26,003 nucleotides of DNA, taken from the IMG/VR virus record IMGVR_UViG_3300020205_000095, positions 1 through 26,003 of that record. One strand, given 5' to 3'. Made by a program: the position numbers and the translations under genes. Below the pieces are notes generated by a model. It was given only the letters and a program-made list of their open reading frames with translations, searched no databases and was not told where the DNA came from. Shown here piece after piece: positions 11,501 through 17,180 of the stretch; position 1 is the first letter of the stretch; every line of letters starts with the position of its first letter. This DNA comes from a virus.

Positions 11501-12193
11501 TGTAAATAAATCTCCATATACCTTTTTAAATTTAAGCGCTTGGGCTTCCATTTCCATAAATGTTTTTGTTGCTGCACTGCCAACAATAGATAGTGGTATT
11601 GTAAAACCAACCATAAGTTGGCGACCTGCCCACTGTGTATTTTTACCAAAGTTAAGAAGATTAGTTGATCCTTGTTTCATTAATTGATTAAATAAAGCTT
11701 GTTTTTGTGCAGCTATGGCGACTTTAGTTCCATAGTCATTCATGTTTAGACTAGTTGGAGTAACTGCCAATGCCTGCATTGCACCGTTTGTATCACGGCC
11801 TAATTTTATATATTGTGTCTGAAGTCTTTTGACACGCTCTTCAGCAACCTTACCGATAGTATCAAATTCTGATTTAAATAATCTACCAAATGTTTTTGTA
11901 GAAGCTCCAGCATAGCGGAAGTATTCACGCATTGAAAACTTATTACTCTCAAGAGAAGCGGTAAAAGATTCTGCCGATGTTCTAACAGTGCGAAGCTCTG
12001 CAGAAAAAGCACCAATGGCATTTACGCTATTAAGTAAATTCTTCTGCAGAGACTTCTGTGCTATTGCAGCTGATTCGCTGCTTTTTGAAATAGATGTGTG
12101 AAACTGAGATATTTGTCTCTGTAATGACTTGAGTTGTGCTAATGCTGCAGACGTATCAATATTTACGCCAATATTAGCATTAACATCAGCCAT
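5570..12193 (-). CDS. Tail tape measure protein (2207 aa)
   Basis: Sets tail length and fills the tube lumen before DNA ejection. Residues ~200-480 carry the TP901-type tape-measure core (MEMEAQALKFKKVYGDLF, GLAAEAAAAGFQGLDLQRQT, AMKEGGINASEGANALKSG). Hydrophobic stretches lie near ~541-575, ~1155-1200 and ~1245-1280, as expected for segments that insert into the host membrane. A basic, Ser/Arg/Gly-rich low-complexity linker spans ~985-1120 and includes a twice-repeated RRVAS motif. A long coiled coil occupies ~1795-2015, followed by a glycine run. The motif DTVPAMLTPGE occurs at ~679-689 and again at ~2109-2119. No lysozyme or peptidase motif was recognised. The ATG has AAAAGG eight bases upstream and follows the short chaperone by 28 bases. 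At the usual ~1.5 angstrom per residue the tail would be about 330 nm, an inference. Confidence 0.95.
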   Translation of the reverse strand: MADVNANIGVNIDTSAALAQLKSLQRQISQFHTSISKSSESAAIAQKSLQKNLLNSVNAIGAFSAELRTVRTSAESFTASLESNKFSMREYFRYAGASTKTFGRLFKSEFDTIGKVAEERVKRLQTQYIKLGRDTNGAMQALAVTPTSLNMNDYGTKVAIAAQKQALFNQLMKQGSTNLLNFGKNTQWAGRQLMVGFTIPLSIVGSAATKTFMEMEAQALKFKKVYGDLFTPQEETQVALDNITELGRQFTKYGIAVSQTVGLAAEAAAAGFQGLDLQRQTTEATRLSVLGQIDSQKALETTIALQNAFGMSSDKLADSINFLNAVENQTVVSLDDITTAIPKVAPVIQQLGGDVKDLTFFIAAMKEGGINASEGANALKSGLAALINPTGRASAMLKQFGINATDIVTKNRGNLKATVIEFATALNQLDPLNRAQAIEQMFGKFQFARLSTLFANVAKDGNQAARVLGLANSSVEELSSLSEKELGMTAESSMNKFKKTVEDLKVALIPVGQAFLEAVTPILEFVGNILEKFGNLSSGTKKVVTLITLGIAGLGPIFLMTFGLLANLLANAVKGAMILRNGYLRLTGQSQILGEQTQYLTMEQIEAAAAAHSLDQSHARLTQQFTAEASAVAQLIAAYQQATVAGQKFMLNNPGMMLPGARKGYANGVISVPGSGKGDTVPAMLTPGEAVIPAAMAKKYAPLIEGMIAGNIPGYKRGLNSGDEDFSSRIASMASPQSSSLEVKKFLDAELSRMGPELVEPFKELVTTISSEMSVTMKNLKENLREFRSQYTANIGQQGRGQFGHVGQGGTQTSASAMFSSRNGIIDPTTLKRLEDLARIVPEAQVTSKGGLGYDIRGDINNAMAHGGFEIQKFMDDFVERGPRKWMKSIEIGGGDFQKLLPQIEAYDKSIQTGVQELIDKSAQGYKITDADFEIIERNAREGLGSFGAELKSVLDIAENTITEIRYNLTKEQAQLMLDAQKADPSLSKIVTTEGGVPRTSGRVTPGSSSSKRKRGGVGAMATEITDEAVLATARAAGTRSPSKRTIPIGEDIARGLEVGMANRQDDVEKSGSSLSTAAVRGTQNRRRVASSPEGAPTRIPGKRVRRVASRPQGDPSLPMSTVAANMPMGPDTTQKVIENARATETATQRMQKLDRSLMGASFAVSSLSGIASMSGGKLGEMSGTISKVTGAMFALQAVTGLLTQSNMLQLATNRAKNAGLLLENVATKKMALNTTLFSGGIKKLLPNLLRFGGMIAKFLGPIGIAIGVITAGVSIIKYINNQREKERLAIEGLGDAATLSAEKLKMLGSFFGVVETKTKFESATPQLATSSAQRTQLEQLKADEGFQKTFAKDITSLKAATSKQAELIFNSLAIQLKGKGYAADQVQTIINALQEEAGKTSIKFDVKSIDLASKDGMKTLEKTTDALAKNLSKNFATGYSTYIDQFYGNTIETMSDNLKTSLSTASKSIVGMINGLSGQLQNSTISSEQFAMAFDKIKESISGMPAPAGMFLMAELMKSLPKDLQKSAEGIETISSKLLILQAKAAGVAVTAQVIRAMETVEKDNVSAREAKSAEEILTKFKDKIAEAGKIIAELNKATAAAFQEIGSGEDKPSALKNMQEKIKSIREQAKAYNTLRAAGVDAKTASDMASDSLIAADVAAGKIKAGTGEWAKLVKQLQKAQGKANEVEKALGAATALSNLKQQTKDINAKKQAYERLTKSGYDTKEAEELINDVDMVNLINNPKYATLSYKELKAIIDKNIKSQENLARVIDPFADVKKSIEAFGQAFDQAMEHFRIQEAQARQALDPLIKAAKTAVDEVQAEIDKINKDAETALKPLNDESTVLSNNLAIIDHQSQAINDKYDLQASALQQISEINSEIAGQQKQQLTLADALSQGDISAAAAAAQDMRASAAQNALGQQTGSLEAARKKELDALLVNGMTRAQIEERQYQISQQIYAIEQKRNLDLDTQNSKLEIQKTKLEALEKKLQDQLDVIDNQRIEWDKQKLIVDALPGTLTNINGILKDQEAAVLAIAAAWAAVSAAQSSGGGGGGGFVTKTDDLGLTDQEIRDLTKYEDAIFRPGAGMGFAKGGLVPKYFAKGGLSRGTDTVPAMLTPGEFVMSKSSVDKYGPMLSAMNNPSFKMPKSTSYSAGSSGSNTMVDNSSAMYNYNIGITVPQSNASSGDIANAVISQIKYIDAQRIRGQR

Positions 12194-12221
12194 CTATCAC
12201 ACCTTTTCTTTTATATAATTA

Positions 12222-12539
12222 TTATGCGTTAAGAACGTCTGTGACAGATGACAAGTTAATGCCTGATGCTGCCTCAACGATCTTATACACAGTTGGTAAA
12301 TCTAAAAGATCTTCCAACTTCTGAATGTCTCCAGCCAGTTCTGGCTTGTATTGCTCCATAGCAATTTGAACACATTCTATAAGCAGAGTCATTGATTTCT
12401 CATTGTCCTCCGCAACCTTTGCCACCCCTTCAAACTTCTTCATAAACGGACGAAGAAGTGATATCTTTAGTGGGCGAACGGTTATCTTTGTTCCATCAAT
12501 GAGAGTGACTTGTTCAGCCTCATGTGTGGTTGTCGCCAT
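12222..12539 (-). CDS. Tail assembly chaperone, short form (105 aa)
   Basis: Small acidic helical protein directly upstream of the tape measure, the slot of lambda gpG-type chaperones, which coat the tape measure and recruit tail-tube subunits. It aligns end to end with the first ~100 residues of the upstream 231-aa protein: both start MATT and share PLKI, LR-FM--FE, ECV-I-M-QY-P and a DL-T-Y-I--A-GI ending. It therefore represents the short (G-like) product, and only 28 bases separate its stop from the tape measure, leaving no room for a frameshifted extension. AGGAGG lies five bases before the ATG, and an extended -10 precedes it. Its G+C content is visibly higher than that of the long paralogue, in line with high expression. 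Function is from family position; the paralogy is seen directly. Confidence 0.85.
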   Translation of the reverse strand: MATTTHEAEQVTLIDGTKITVRPLKISLLRPFMKKFEGVAKVAEDNEKSMTLLIECVQIAMEQYKPELAGDIQKLEDLLDLPTVYKIVEAASGINLSSVTDVLNA

Positions 12540-12563
12540 TGTTTCCTCCTATAGGTTAAGTCA

Positions 12564-12572
12564 ATTATAGCA
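12564..12572 (-). promoter_or_regulatory. Extended -10 promoter for the short tail chaperone
   Basis: Minus strand reads TGCTATAAT, a perfect extended -10. A start site ~7 bases downstream (about 12557) gives an 18-base leader containing AGGAGG. No convincing -35 at 17 bases. It would add transcription of the short chaperone and tape measure beyond read-through from the long chaperone gene. Confidence 0.6.
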
Positions 12573-12580
12573 TAAAAGCA

Positions 12581-13276
12581 CTATTTTGTTAGATCTTCGT
12601 AATCAAGACCCATGTTGATACCAAAGCCTGCTTTTTGTGCCTTTGGTCCTTGGAAAGATAATATATCATTAGAGTCTGAAGTTTGTCCACCACTAAATAC
12701 TCTTGCTTTTAAATCTTCCCACTCTTTCTGGCCCTTTGATTCTCCAGACTGAGCATCTAAATCTACTCCCTGAATAGCAGCCAAAAACTTTTTTTCTGTA
12801 TAGTCTAACTCTCTACTTACTTCTATTGTAGCCATTAACTCTGGCATAGATAATGATTTTTCTAATTCTTGATAGTCTTTCCAGATCCCCAGCAAAAATA
12901 CTTCTGATTCTAATTTTGCTAAATCTAAAGTTTCCCAAGTTACCCCACTTTTTTCTGCCTGATCTTTAACTGGCTCTTCAGACTTTTTATTAATTTTGAT
13001 TCCAGCAGCCACGTCCAATATTATATACATGGTTGCTAAATCAATATTGTCTTGAACAGTAAATATACTATTTGATATTTGTGGATAATATTGCTTCATG
13101 CATATTCTTACACATTCTAGCAAAATATCAATTGCTTCATCATCGTTACTTGTATTTTTTATATCTTCAAATGCTACCATAAATTCACGAAGATACTTAA
13201 TCTTTAATGGTATTATTTCTAATTCTGTATTATCAAATAATAAAATATTTTGACTATTATATATTGTAGTTGCCAT
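12581..13276 (-). CDS. Tail assembly chaperone, long form (231 aa)
   Basis: The N-terminal ~100 residues are paralogous to the 105-aa protein encoded next. The remaining ~130 residues form a second domain with ELEKSLSMPELMATIEVSRE and FLAAIQGVDLD, typical of the T-part of actinophage tail assembly chaperones. The protein is thus equivalent to a GT fusion but is encoded in one uninterrupted frame rather than made by ribosomal slippage. No Shine-Dalgarno precedes the ATG; instead a weak extended -10 (TGGTAGAAT) lies nine bases upstream, just below a strong terminator, so low-level and possibly leaderless expression is expected. Its G+C is low (31 of 120 bases in 13021-13140). It presumably bridges the tape measure and tail-tube subunits during assembly; that role is family knowledge. 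Confidence 0.85.
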   Translation of the reverse strand: MATTIYNSQNILLFDNTELEIIPLKIKYLREFMVAFEDIKNTSNDDEAIDILLECVRICMKQYYPQISNSIFTVQDNIDLATMYIILDVAAGIKINKKSEEPVKDQAEKSGVTWETLDLAKLESEVFLLGIWKDYQELEKSLSMPELMATIEVSRELDYTEKKFLAAIQGVDLDAQSGESKGQKEWEDLKARVFSGGQTSDSNDILSFQGPKAQKAGFGINMGLDYEDLTK

Positions 13277-13285
13277 AGAAATTCA

Positions 13286-13294
13286 ATTCTACCA
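13286..13294 (-). promoter_or_regulatory. Weak extended -10 for the long tail chaperone, predicted leaderless
   Basis: Minus strand reads TGGTAGAAT, one mismatch from TATAAT, with the ATG at 13276 nine bases beyond it. Transcription starting seven bases past the -10 would leave a leader of about three bases. It lies just after the terminator that ends the major tail protein gene. Confidence 0.45.
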
Positions 13295-13305
13295 TAAAAC
13301 AACAA

Positions 13306-13329
13306 AGCCCACATCCGAAGACGTGGGCT
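13306..13329 (-). terminator. Rho-independent terminator after the major tail protein gene
   Basis: On the minus strand AGCCCACGTC and GATGTGGGCT pair as a 10-bp stem (one G-U) closed by a UUCG tetraloop, followed by TTTGTTGTTTTA. It begins 19 bases after the stop of the major tail protein gene and insulates that highly expressed gene from the chaperones. Confidence 0.9.
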
Positions 13330-13348
13330 ATGAAGTATAGTTAAACTA

Positions 13349-13987
13349 TTATGATAGAAGATCTCCGAATGTGCGATCTACGATTTTACCGTATGATCCT
13401 GAAGTATCCTCTGGTAGCAAACGGAATGAAACTTCAAACATTGAAGCTTCGTCACGCTTTGCTGAAACTGTTACGTTTTCAATTGACAAAGCACGGTATG
13501 CTGTGTAGACACGCTCCACGAATGGAGAATCTACGCAATCACCTGTTCCAGGTCCTATTGCAACAATTCCACGCTCTACTGGACATTCACCGATATCTCC
13601 TGCAGATAAGTTCAAAGACCTACCTGTGTGAGTTGCGACGTTTCCAGTCAATTCAGTATCGCTAAATGCTAGAGCCAAGAGAAGGTTCTCAAGGGTAGCT
13701 TCAGCAAAAGCAGTTGCAAGATTAACTTGCATACCTTGCTTGTAAAGCTTTGCAACGTCAAGAATTTGGTCAACTTGAACTTCACCGAAGTCTGGTTGGA
13801 ACTGCATTTCTAGACCGTTCATGGTATAACCTACGTTAGTATATGCTGCATCATTTGAAAGTGTCTCTCGGAATGATACCTCAGTGCTAAAAGTCTCCAA
13901 TGTATTTGGAGCTAGGGTTGTGTCTGCAACGAAAAGTGCTGCTGCACCAACGATAATGTTGGACGACGTTCCACGACTATATGCCAT
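13349..13987 (-). CDS. Major tail (tube) protein (212 aa)
   Basis: Forms the stacked rings of the tail tube. Its size (212 aa), beta-rich composition, and position after the tail terminator gene and before two tail chaperones and the tape measure fit a siphophage major tail protein. Typical features include MNGLEMQFQPDFGEVQVDQ near residues 56-75, a helical LENLLLALAF at ~98-107, and a C-terminal FEVSFRLLPEDTSG followed by a short GKIVDRTFGDLL tail. A good Shine-Dalgarno (AGAGGTG) sits upstream of the ATG, an extended -10 gives it a ~55-base leader, and a UUCG-hairpin terminator follows, all signs of strong independent expression. Codons look richer in G/C than in neighbouring connector genes. 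No Ig-like decoration domain is visible at the C-terminus. Confidence 0.88.
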   Translation of the reverse strand: MAYSRGTSSNIIVGAAALFVADTTLAPNTLETFSTEVSFRETLSNDAAYTNVGYTMNGLEMQFQPDFGEVQVDQILDVAKLYKQGMQVNLATAFAEATLENLLLALAFSDTELTGNVATHTGRSLNLSAGDIGECPVERGIVAIGPGTGDCVDSPFVERVYTAYRALSIENVTVSAKRDEASMFEVSFRLLPEDTSGSYGKIVDRTFGDLLS

Positions 13988-14047
13988 TTATTCACCTCTT
14001 TCTGTAAAAATAGATATTAAGTTTTTGGCGTTTGTTTCCTCAACTTA

Positions 14048-14056
14048 ATTATAACA
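14048..14056 (-). promoter_or_regulatory. Extended -10 promoter for the major tail protein gene
   Basis: Minus strand reads TGTTATAAT. A start near 14041 gives a leader of about 54 bases that ends in AGAGGTG before the ATG at 13987. It is the longest leader among the start-proximal promoters of this window. No clear -35. Confidence 0.6.
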
Positions 14057-14061
14057 CCATT

Positions 14062-14634
14062 TTATGTATATCTGGCGTTGACCGCATCTGTGGTGTGATA
14101 GTCATACTCAATGACCAGCTTATTTAGAAATAGTGTCCTGGCTGAGGCCAGCTCTGCTATATCCCGTGATTCATCTGCCTGGTAAACCTTAGTATTATGG
14201 AAATATACGTTAGGGGTAATGACATTACCATTTTCGTCTAAAATATCATTTGATGCAAGCCACAGGTTCATGTCTTGAGCTGAAGAGTCTTCTCTGTCTA
14301 AACACTCAATGATTACTCTGGTTACATCAAACAAGTTAGTCAGATCTGGGGCATATATAAAATAGACTAGCTGCTCACGCTTATTTCTATAAAAAGCATT
14401 AGGTCTAAATCTAATTAATCTATCAAACATGATTACAGTGGCATTAGGGTTATTTCTAATATACACACTATCGTTATAGATATCCTCTATATTTATTGGG
14501 CTTTGTGCTGGGAAAAAAGGTTGAAATGGATTAGGTCCGTCTGGAACCAGGCCAAACTCTTTAAGCTCACTATTTATATAAGCATTAAGAAAGGTTGGCG
14601 GGAAGCCAGTATTTAAATTAACGTTAGAAGCCAT
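14062..14634 (-). CDS. Probable tail terminator / tail completion protein (190 aa)
   Basis: Last gene of the five-gene connector cluster, four bases after the gp10-like gene and just before the major tail protein gene, the usual slot of the tail terminator that caps the tube and docks to the head. The N-terminus (PPTFLNAYINSELKEFGLV) looks helical, followed by beta strands (NATVIMFDRLIRFRPNAFYR, EQLVYFIYAPDL), a helix (LFDVTRVIIECLDRED), and a C-terminal beta portion (LFLNKLVIEYDYH). The strand-helix-strand pattern, with a body of about 150 residues, is compatible with the lambda gpU / HK97 gp10-terminator fold. Assignment is by order and general shape, not by a diagnostic motif. No separate Shine-Dalgarno is evident; translational coupling is likely. 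Confidence 0.65.
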   Translation of the reverse strand: MASNVNLNTGFPPTFLNAYINSELKEFGLVPDGPNPFQPFFPAQSPINIEDIYNDSVYIRNNPNATVIMFDRLIRFRPNAFYRNKREQLVYFIYAPDLTNLFDVTRVIIECLDREDSSAQDMNLWLASNDILDENGNVITPNVYFHNTKVYQADESRDIAELASARTLFLNKLVIEYDYHTTDAVNARYT

Positions 14635-14638
14635 ATGT

Positions 14639-15316
14639 CTATTCTACACCAATCTTTGCATTAATTATCCATTTATATCCAGTATCAATACCCTTGTTTT
14701 TACCTGCTTTAGATCCCGCTTTAATATTTTTCTTAAATACTGTAGGCTTTTGGATATAGTCATAAAGGCCACAGGCTCTAAGAAATGATTGTTTAAAATA
14801 TTTTAGCATAAACTCATCCATAACATTTTCAAACGATCCCTCAACATAATCTCCACCAGGGTTTCTCACAGTGATTGAGCCTTTTGTAAAAACAGTTTTG
14901 CCACCTTCATTAAATACTAAGACTGATGATTTTTTAGGTGATATTGTAACTGAAAGACCCTCTTCCATAATTCTTGCTTTATTATAAAATGGGGTATTAG
15001 CATCTTCTTGTAATGTTCTAGACTGCCTAAAACTTGAATTAATTCTTAGTCCTGAGTTGCTAACTTTATACTGTAAATCAAACAGTCTGGCTGATGGACT
15101 GCCTACCTTATACCATTCATAAACATGATGCAACGCATTTGGATTACCCCTTGCAGAAACATCTATATAAGATGCTAAAGCTTCAATAACTCCTTCACCA
15201 AGATTTTTTAAAAATAAAGCTTTTCCTTTTTGAATACCGTCTAGAAAGCCTATAGAATAATTGACAATGTTTGTCATTTGTTTTTCAAATTGTTTTGTAT
15301 TAGTTCTTGCTATCAT
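14639..15316 (-). CDS. HK97 gp10-like neck/tail-completion protein (225 aa)
   Basis: The ATG overlaps the stop of the preceding stopper gene (TGATG), so the two are translationally coupled. A helical N-terminus (residues ~1-55, with LDGIQKGKALFLKNLGEGVIEAL) is followed by LHHVYEWYKVGSPSARLFDL, a beta portion with FYNKARIMEEGLSVTISPK and VFNEGGKTVFTKGSITVRNPGG, and a helix FENVMDEFMLKYFKQSFLRA. The basic C-terminus (KNIKAGSKAGKNKG) may touch DNA or tail subunits. The combination of an N-terminal helix, a MEEG-type strand and NPGG loop, and position between stopper and tail terminator is what HK97-gp10-like neck proteins show in actinophages. The precise structural role is inference. Confidence 0.7.
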   Translation of the reverse strand: MIARTNTKQFEKQMTNIVNYSIGFLDGIQKGKALFLKNLGEGVIEALASYIDVSARGNPNALHHVYEWYKVGSPSARLFDLQYKVSNSGLRINSSFRQSRTLQEDANTPFYNKARIMEEGLSVTISPKKSSVLVFNEGGKTVFTKGSITVRNPGGDYVEGSFENVMDEFMLKYFKQSFLRACGLYDYIQKPTVFKKNIKAGSKAGKNKGIDTGYKWIINAKIGVE

Positions 15317-15765
15317 CAGTCACTCACTGTTTGATTCTCTGTTCTACGCCAGAGCATCTTAAAGTATTCTACTGATCCAAAAGGTCCAGTAAATGGTTCT
15401 ACGGTTGCCATTTCGTATATGGTTCCTTTGCCAGATCTTGGACCTGCTGTTTCTTTATAAATCATCTCGTCATAAGCATTACGAATATTAGTTACTAAAA
15501 TATTAGTTATAGCATTTTCAGAATTGTTAGAAGATGTTCTTGGATCAGTCTTAGTTCTAGCAATAAGCTTATTCTCATATTGAAGAAATGTTTCTGGCTT
15601 AATGTCTTCAGTTCCTGCACCGCCAACACTTGTGGCATTGCATATTATTGTTCTATCAAAAACCCAAGTTTTAGTTGCTTGTCCATACTGTGTTTGATTA
15701 ATAATAGGATAATATATATCAGCCTTCATTGGATACATGAAATCTGTTTGTTCGCAAGAATCCAT
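15316..15765 (-). CDS. Probable head closure (stopper) protein (149 aa)
   Basis: The ATG shares a base with the stop of the adaptor gene (TAATG), with AGGAG about nine bases upstream; its own stop overlaps the start of the gp10-like gene. The protein is small and beta-rich: MYPMKADIYYPIINQTQYGQ, then KTWVFDRTIICNATSV, ending in FGSVEYFKMLWRRTENQTVSD. Strand-rich ~150-residue proteins directly following the head-tail adaptor are typically stoppers (SPP1 gp16 / HK97 gp7-like), which seal the portal channel after packaging and form the docking ring for the tail. The assignment depends on order and size; I see no diagnostic motif. The stretch at residues ~45-90 contains many polar residues and is probably a loop. 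Confidence 0.65.
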   Translation of the reverse strand: MDSCEQTDFMYPMKADIYYPIINQTQYGQATKTWVFDRTIICNATSVGGAGTEDIKPETFLQYENKLIARTKTDPRTSSNNSENAITNILVTNIRNAYDEMIYKETAGPRSGKGTIYEMATVEPFTGPFGSVEYFKMLWRRTENQTVSD

Positions 15766-16775
15766 TACAAGACTCCTGGGCGGATAATCGTTTCTACGTA
15801 TTTGTTAAGAATTTTATCTACCATGATATTGCCAGTGCCTTCTATCATTCTTTTATCATATTCAATTTTAAATTGATCTGTGCTATAGTTTTTAACATAC
15901 CGCTTGTAATAGTCTAGCTTGCCACATTTAATATCTTCAATTAACATTTTGGTTGCATCGGTAATATCTACTGGAACTACTTTATATCCAGTTTCTAGTA
16001 AAAATATGCAGTCAAGTCCTTCTGGAAAAGCTGCACTTGGGAAAATAGTCTGAACGTTGCCACTATCTTCTGTATCAAATAAACTAATTGAGTCTGAAGG
16101 TGCAACAGGTATTCTTGGATATTTTCTTTCTGCACGGCTTAAAGAATCAACAAATGCTACTGGATCTTTTGTAATTGCAGTTTTATCTTTAGTAATAATG
16201 TAATTGTATTCTTTTAATGCTGGACCATTTACGGTATCAGTAAGGTCGTAAACTAACTCTGCATTTTCATATGCCTTCAAAATTTTATGTGTTTTTTTCC
16301 AAAGCGGTATATAGTCAGTTCCTTGTCCAACAACTTCTAAGTATGTTCTATTATAATAAAATCCACCAGTTATAGAATCAATTATCATTCTTGCTAAATT
16401 TTCATATTCTGTATAAGCGGCAATATCTGATGCTGTTCCAGAGGTAGCAAGTGTAGCTGGGTTTACATATGGTCTAACAATTTCTAAATTATCCTCAACA
16501 ACAATATCTCCACGCACAAGGTCTACTCCAGATGATCCAGCATCTTCATAAATACTTATGGCATAAGACTTATCATATTTTACAAAATCTCCAGTTAAAG
16601 AATATACAATTTTTCCTTCTGAAGAAGATGTTTGTCCAGACTCTCCGCTAATAAACACTTCAAGTTCTGTTTGCTCTGCTACATCTTCAATAACAAGAAT
16701 ATAGTCTGCGGACTCATCTGGAACTGAATAGGTTACAGAGAGTGGATATGGTGGGGTGCGAAGAATTGTTGACAT
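15765..16775 (-). CDS. Head-tail adaptor with N-terminal Ig-like extension (336 aa)
   Basis: Starts two bases after the stop of the 119-aa gene with no clear Shine-Dalgarno, implying coupling. Residues ~1-100 form a beta-rich unit (PLSVTYSVPDESADYILVIE, EGKIVYSLTGDF, KSYAISIYEDAG) resembling an Ig-like fold. Residues ~120-336 match the adaptor proteins that bind below the portal: YTEYENLARMIIDSITGGFY and YIPLWKKTHKILKAY as helices, then LLETGYKVVPVDITDATKML, IEDIKCGKLDYYKRYVKNY, STDQFKIEYDKR and a terminal helix VDKILNKYVETII. That C-terminal block is the best recognised part, known from actinophage head-tail connectors. Usual adaptors are shorter, ~100-200 aa, so the beta-rich N-terminus is extra. 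It forms the first ring of the neck, directly before the stopper. Confidence 0.75.
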   Translation of the reverse strand: MSTILRTPPYPLSVTYSVPDESADYILVIEDVAEQTELEVFISGESGQTSSSEGKIVYSLTGDFVKYDKSYAISIYEDAGSSGVDLVRGDIVVEDNLEIVRPYVNPATLATSGTASDIAAYTEYENLARMIIDSITGGFYYNRTYLEVVGQGTDYIPLWKKTHKILKAYENAELVYDLTDTVNGPALKEYNYIITKDKTAITKDPVAFVDSLSRAERKYPRIPVAPSDSISLFDTEDSGNVQTIFPSAAFPEGLDCIFLLETGYKVVPVDITDATKMLIEDIKCGKLDYYKRYVKNYSTDQFKIEYDKRMIEGTGNIMVDKILNKYVETIIRPGVL

Positions 16776-16777
16776 AA

Positions 16778-17137
16778 TTATTTACCGTAGTATGCGGATA
16801 CCTCTTCAGGTGGTGCAATTCTAACCAACCTGTGTGTTAACCACTTTTCCGATGCCTCCTTTGAGACTATATTGTAACCTACCTTTAAAGCACCTAAATT
16901 ATCCATATGTAGGTTTCTTTCTGAATATAGGGCTACCTTATTAATTAAAGTTTTTGTTTTTTCTACTTCTTCTACTTCTTCTATTTTTTCTTTTTGCTTT
17001 GGTGGAATCCAGCTAGCTAAAATTTCTAAAATTTCAAGTTTAGTCTTTGCATCAAACAATTCAATATTATTTTTTTTGGCATATGCCTTTAATGCCATTA
17101 CGGTCTTTGTTGATAACTCTTCTATTGTTAGACTCAT
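16778..17137 (-). CDS. Small neck-region protein with HeH/SAP-like helix pair (119 aa)
   Basis: First gene of the connector cluster after the capsid gene and its terminator. The first ~45 residues contain LSTKTVMALKAYAKKNNIEL and KTKLEILEILASW, a helix-extended loop-helix pattern like the HeH/SAP families that bind DNA or DNA ends. A Glu/Lys-rich linker (~49-60) follows, and the C-terminal half has LGALKVGYNIVSKEASEKWL then HRLVRIAPPEEVSAYYG, a conserved-looking block I know from small phage genes between capsid and connector. GGAG precedes the ATG, and an extended -10 lies ~23 bases upstream. The role is unknown; a capsid- or connector-associated DNA contact is only a suggestion. Confidence 0.75.
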   Translation of the reverse strand: MSLTIEELSTKTVMALKAYAKKNNIELFDAKTKLEILEILASWIPPKQKEKIEEVEEVEKTKTLINKVALYSERNLHMDNLGALKVGYNIVSKEASEKWLTHRLVRIAPPEEVSAYYGK

Positions 17138-17154
17138 AATTCTCCAGTGCTCAT
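17136..17154 (-). CDS. Possible six-codon leader peptide (MSTGEL)
   Basis: ATG at 17154 opens six codons (MSTGEL) and ends with a TGA that overlaps the ATG of the 119-aa gene. The ATG is five bases beyond a TGGTATAAT element, almost exactly where transcription should start, so it could be read leaderless and hand ribosomes to the next gene. Very short; may be chance. Confidence 0.25.
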
Positions 17155-17159
17155 TTGTA

Positions 17160-17168
17160 ATTATACCA
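17160..17168 (-). promoter_or_regulatory. Extended -10 promoter for the connector cluster
   Basis: Minus strand reads TGGTATAAT, 13 bases downstream of the hairpin of the capsid terminator. Start expected near 17153-17154. It would drive the five connector genes down to 14062. No -35 recognisable; the upstream 20 bases are the terminator hairpin and its U-tract. Confidence 0.6.
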
Positions 17169-17180
17169 GAAAAGAATAAA

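Noticed and set aside
5570-12193. Muralytic (lysozyme or peptidase) domain in the tape measure
   Set aside because: No recognisable catalytic motif was seen; the sequence is helical, hydrophobic or coiled-coil throughout.
12222-12600. Programmed frameshift between the short chaperone and a downstream T frame
   Set aside because: Only 28 bases separate the short chaperone stop from the tape-measure start and no T-like frame is open there; the T-like domain is in the upstream paralogue.
14017-14048. Inverted repeat TTAAGTT/AACTTAA in front of the major tail gene
   Set aside because: One arm overlaps the proposed -10, so it would not be in the transcript as a leader hairpin, and seven A/T-rich pairs are weak.
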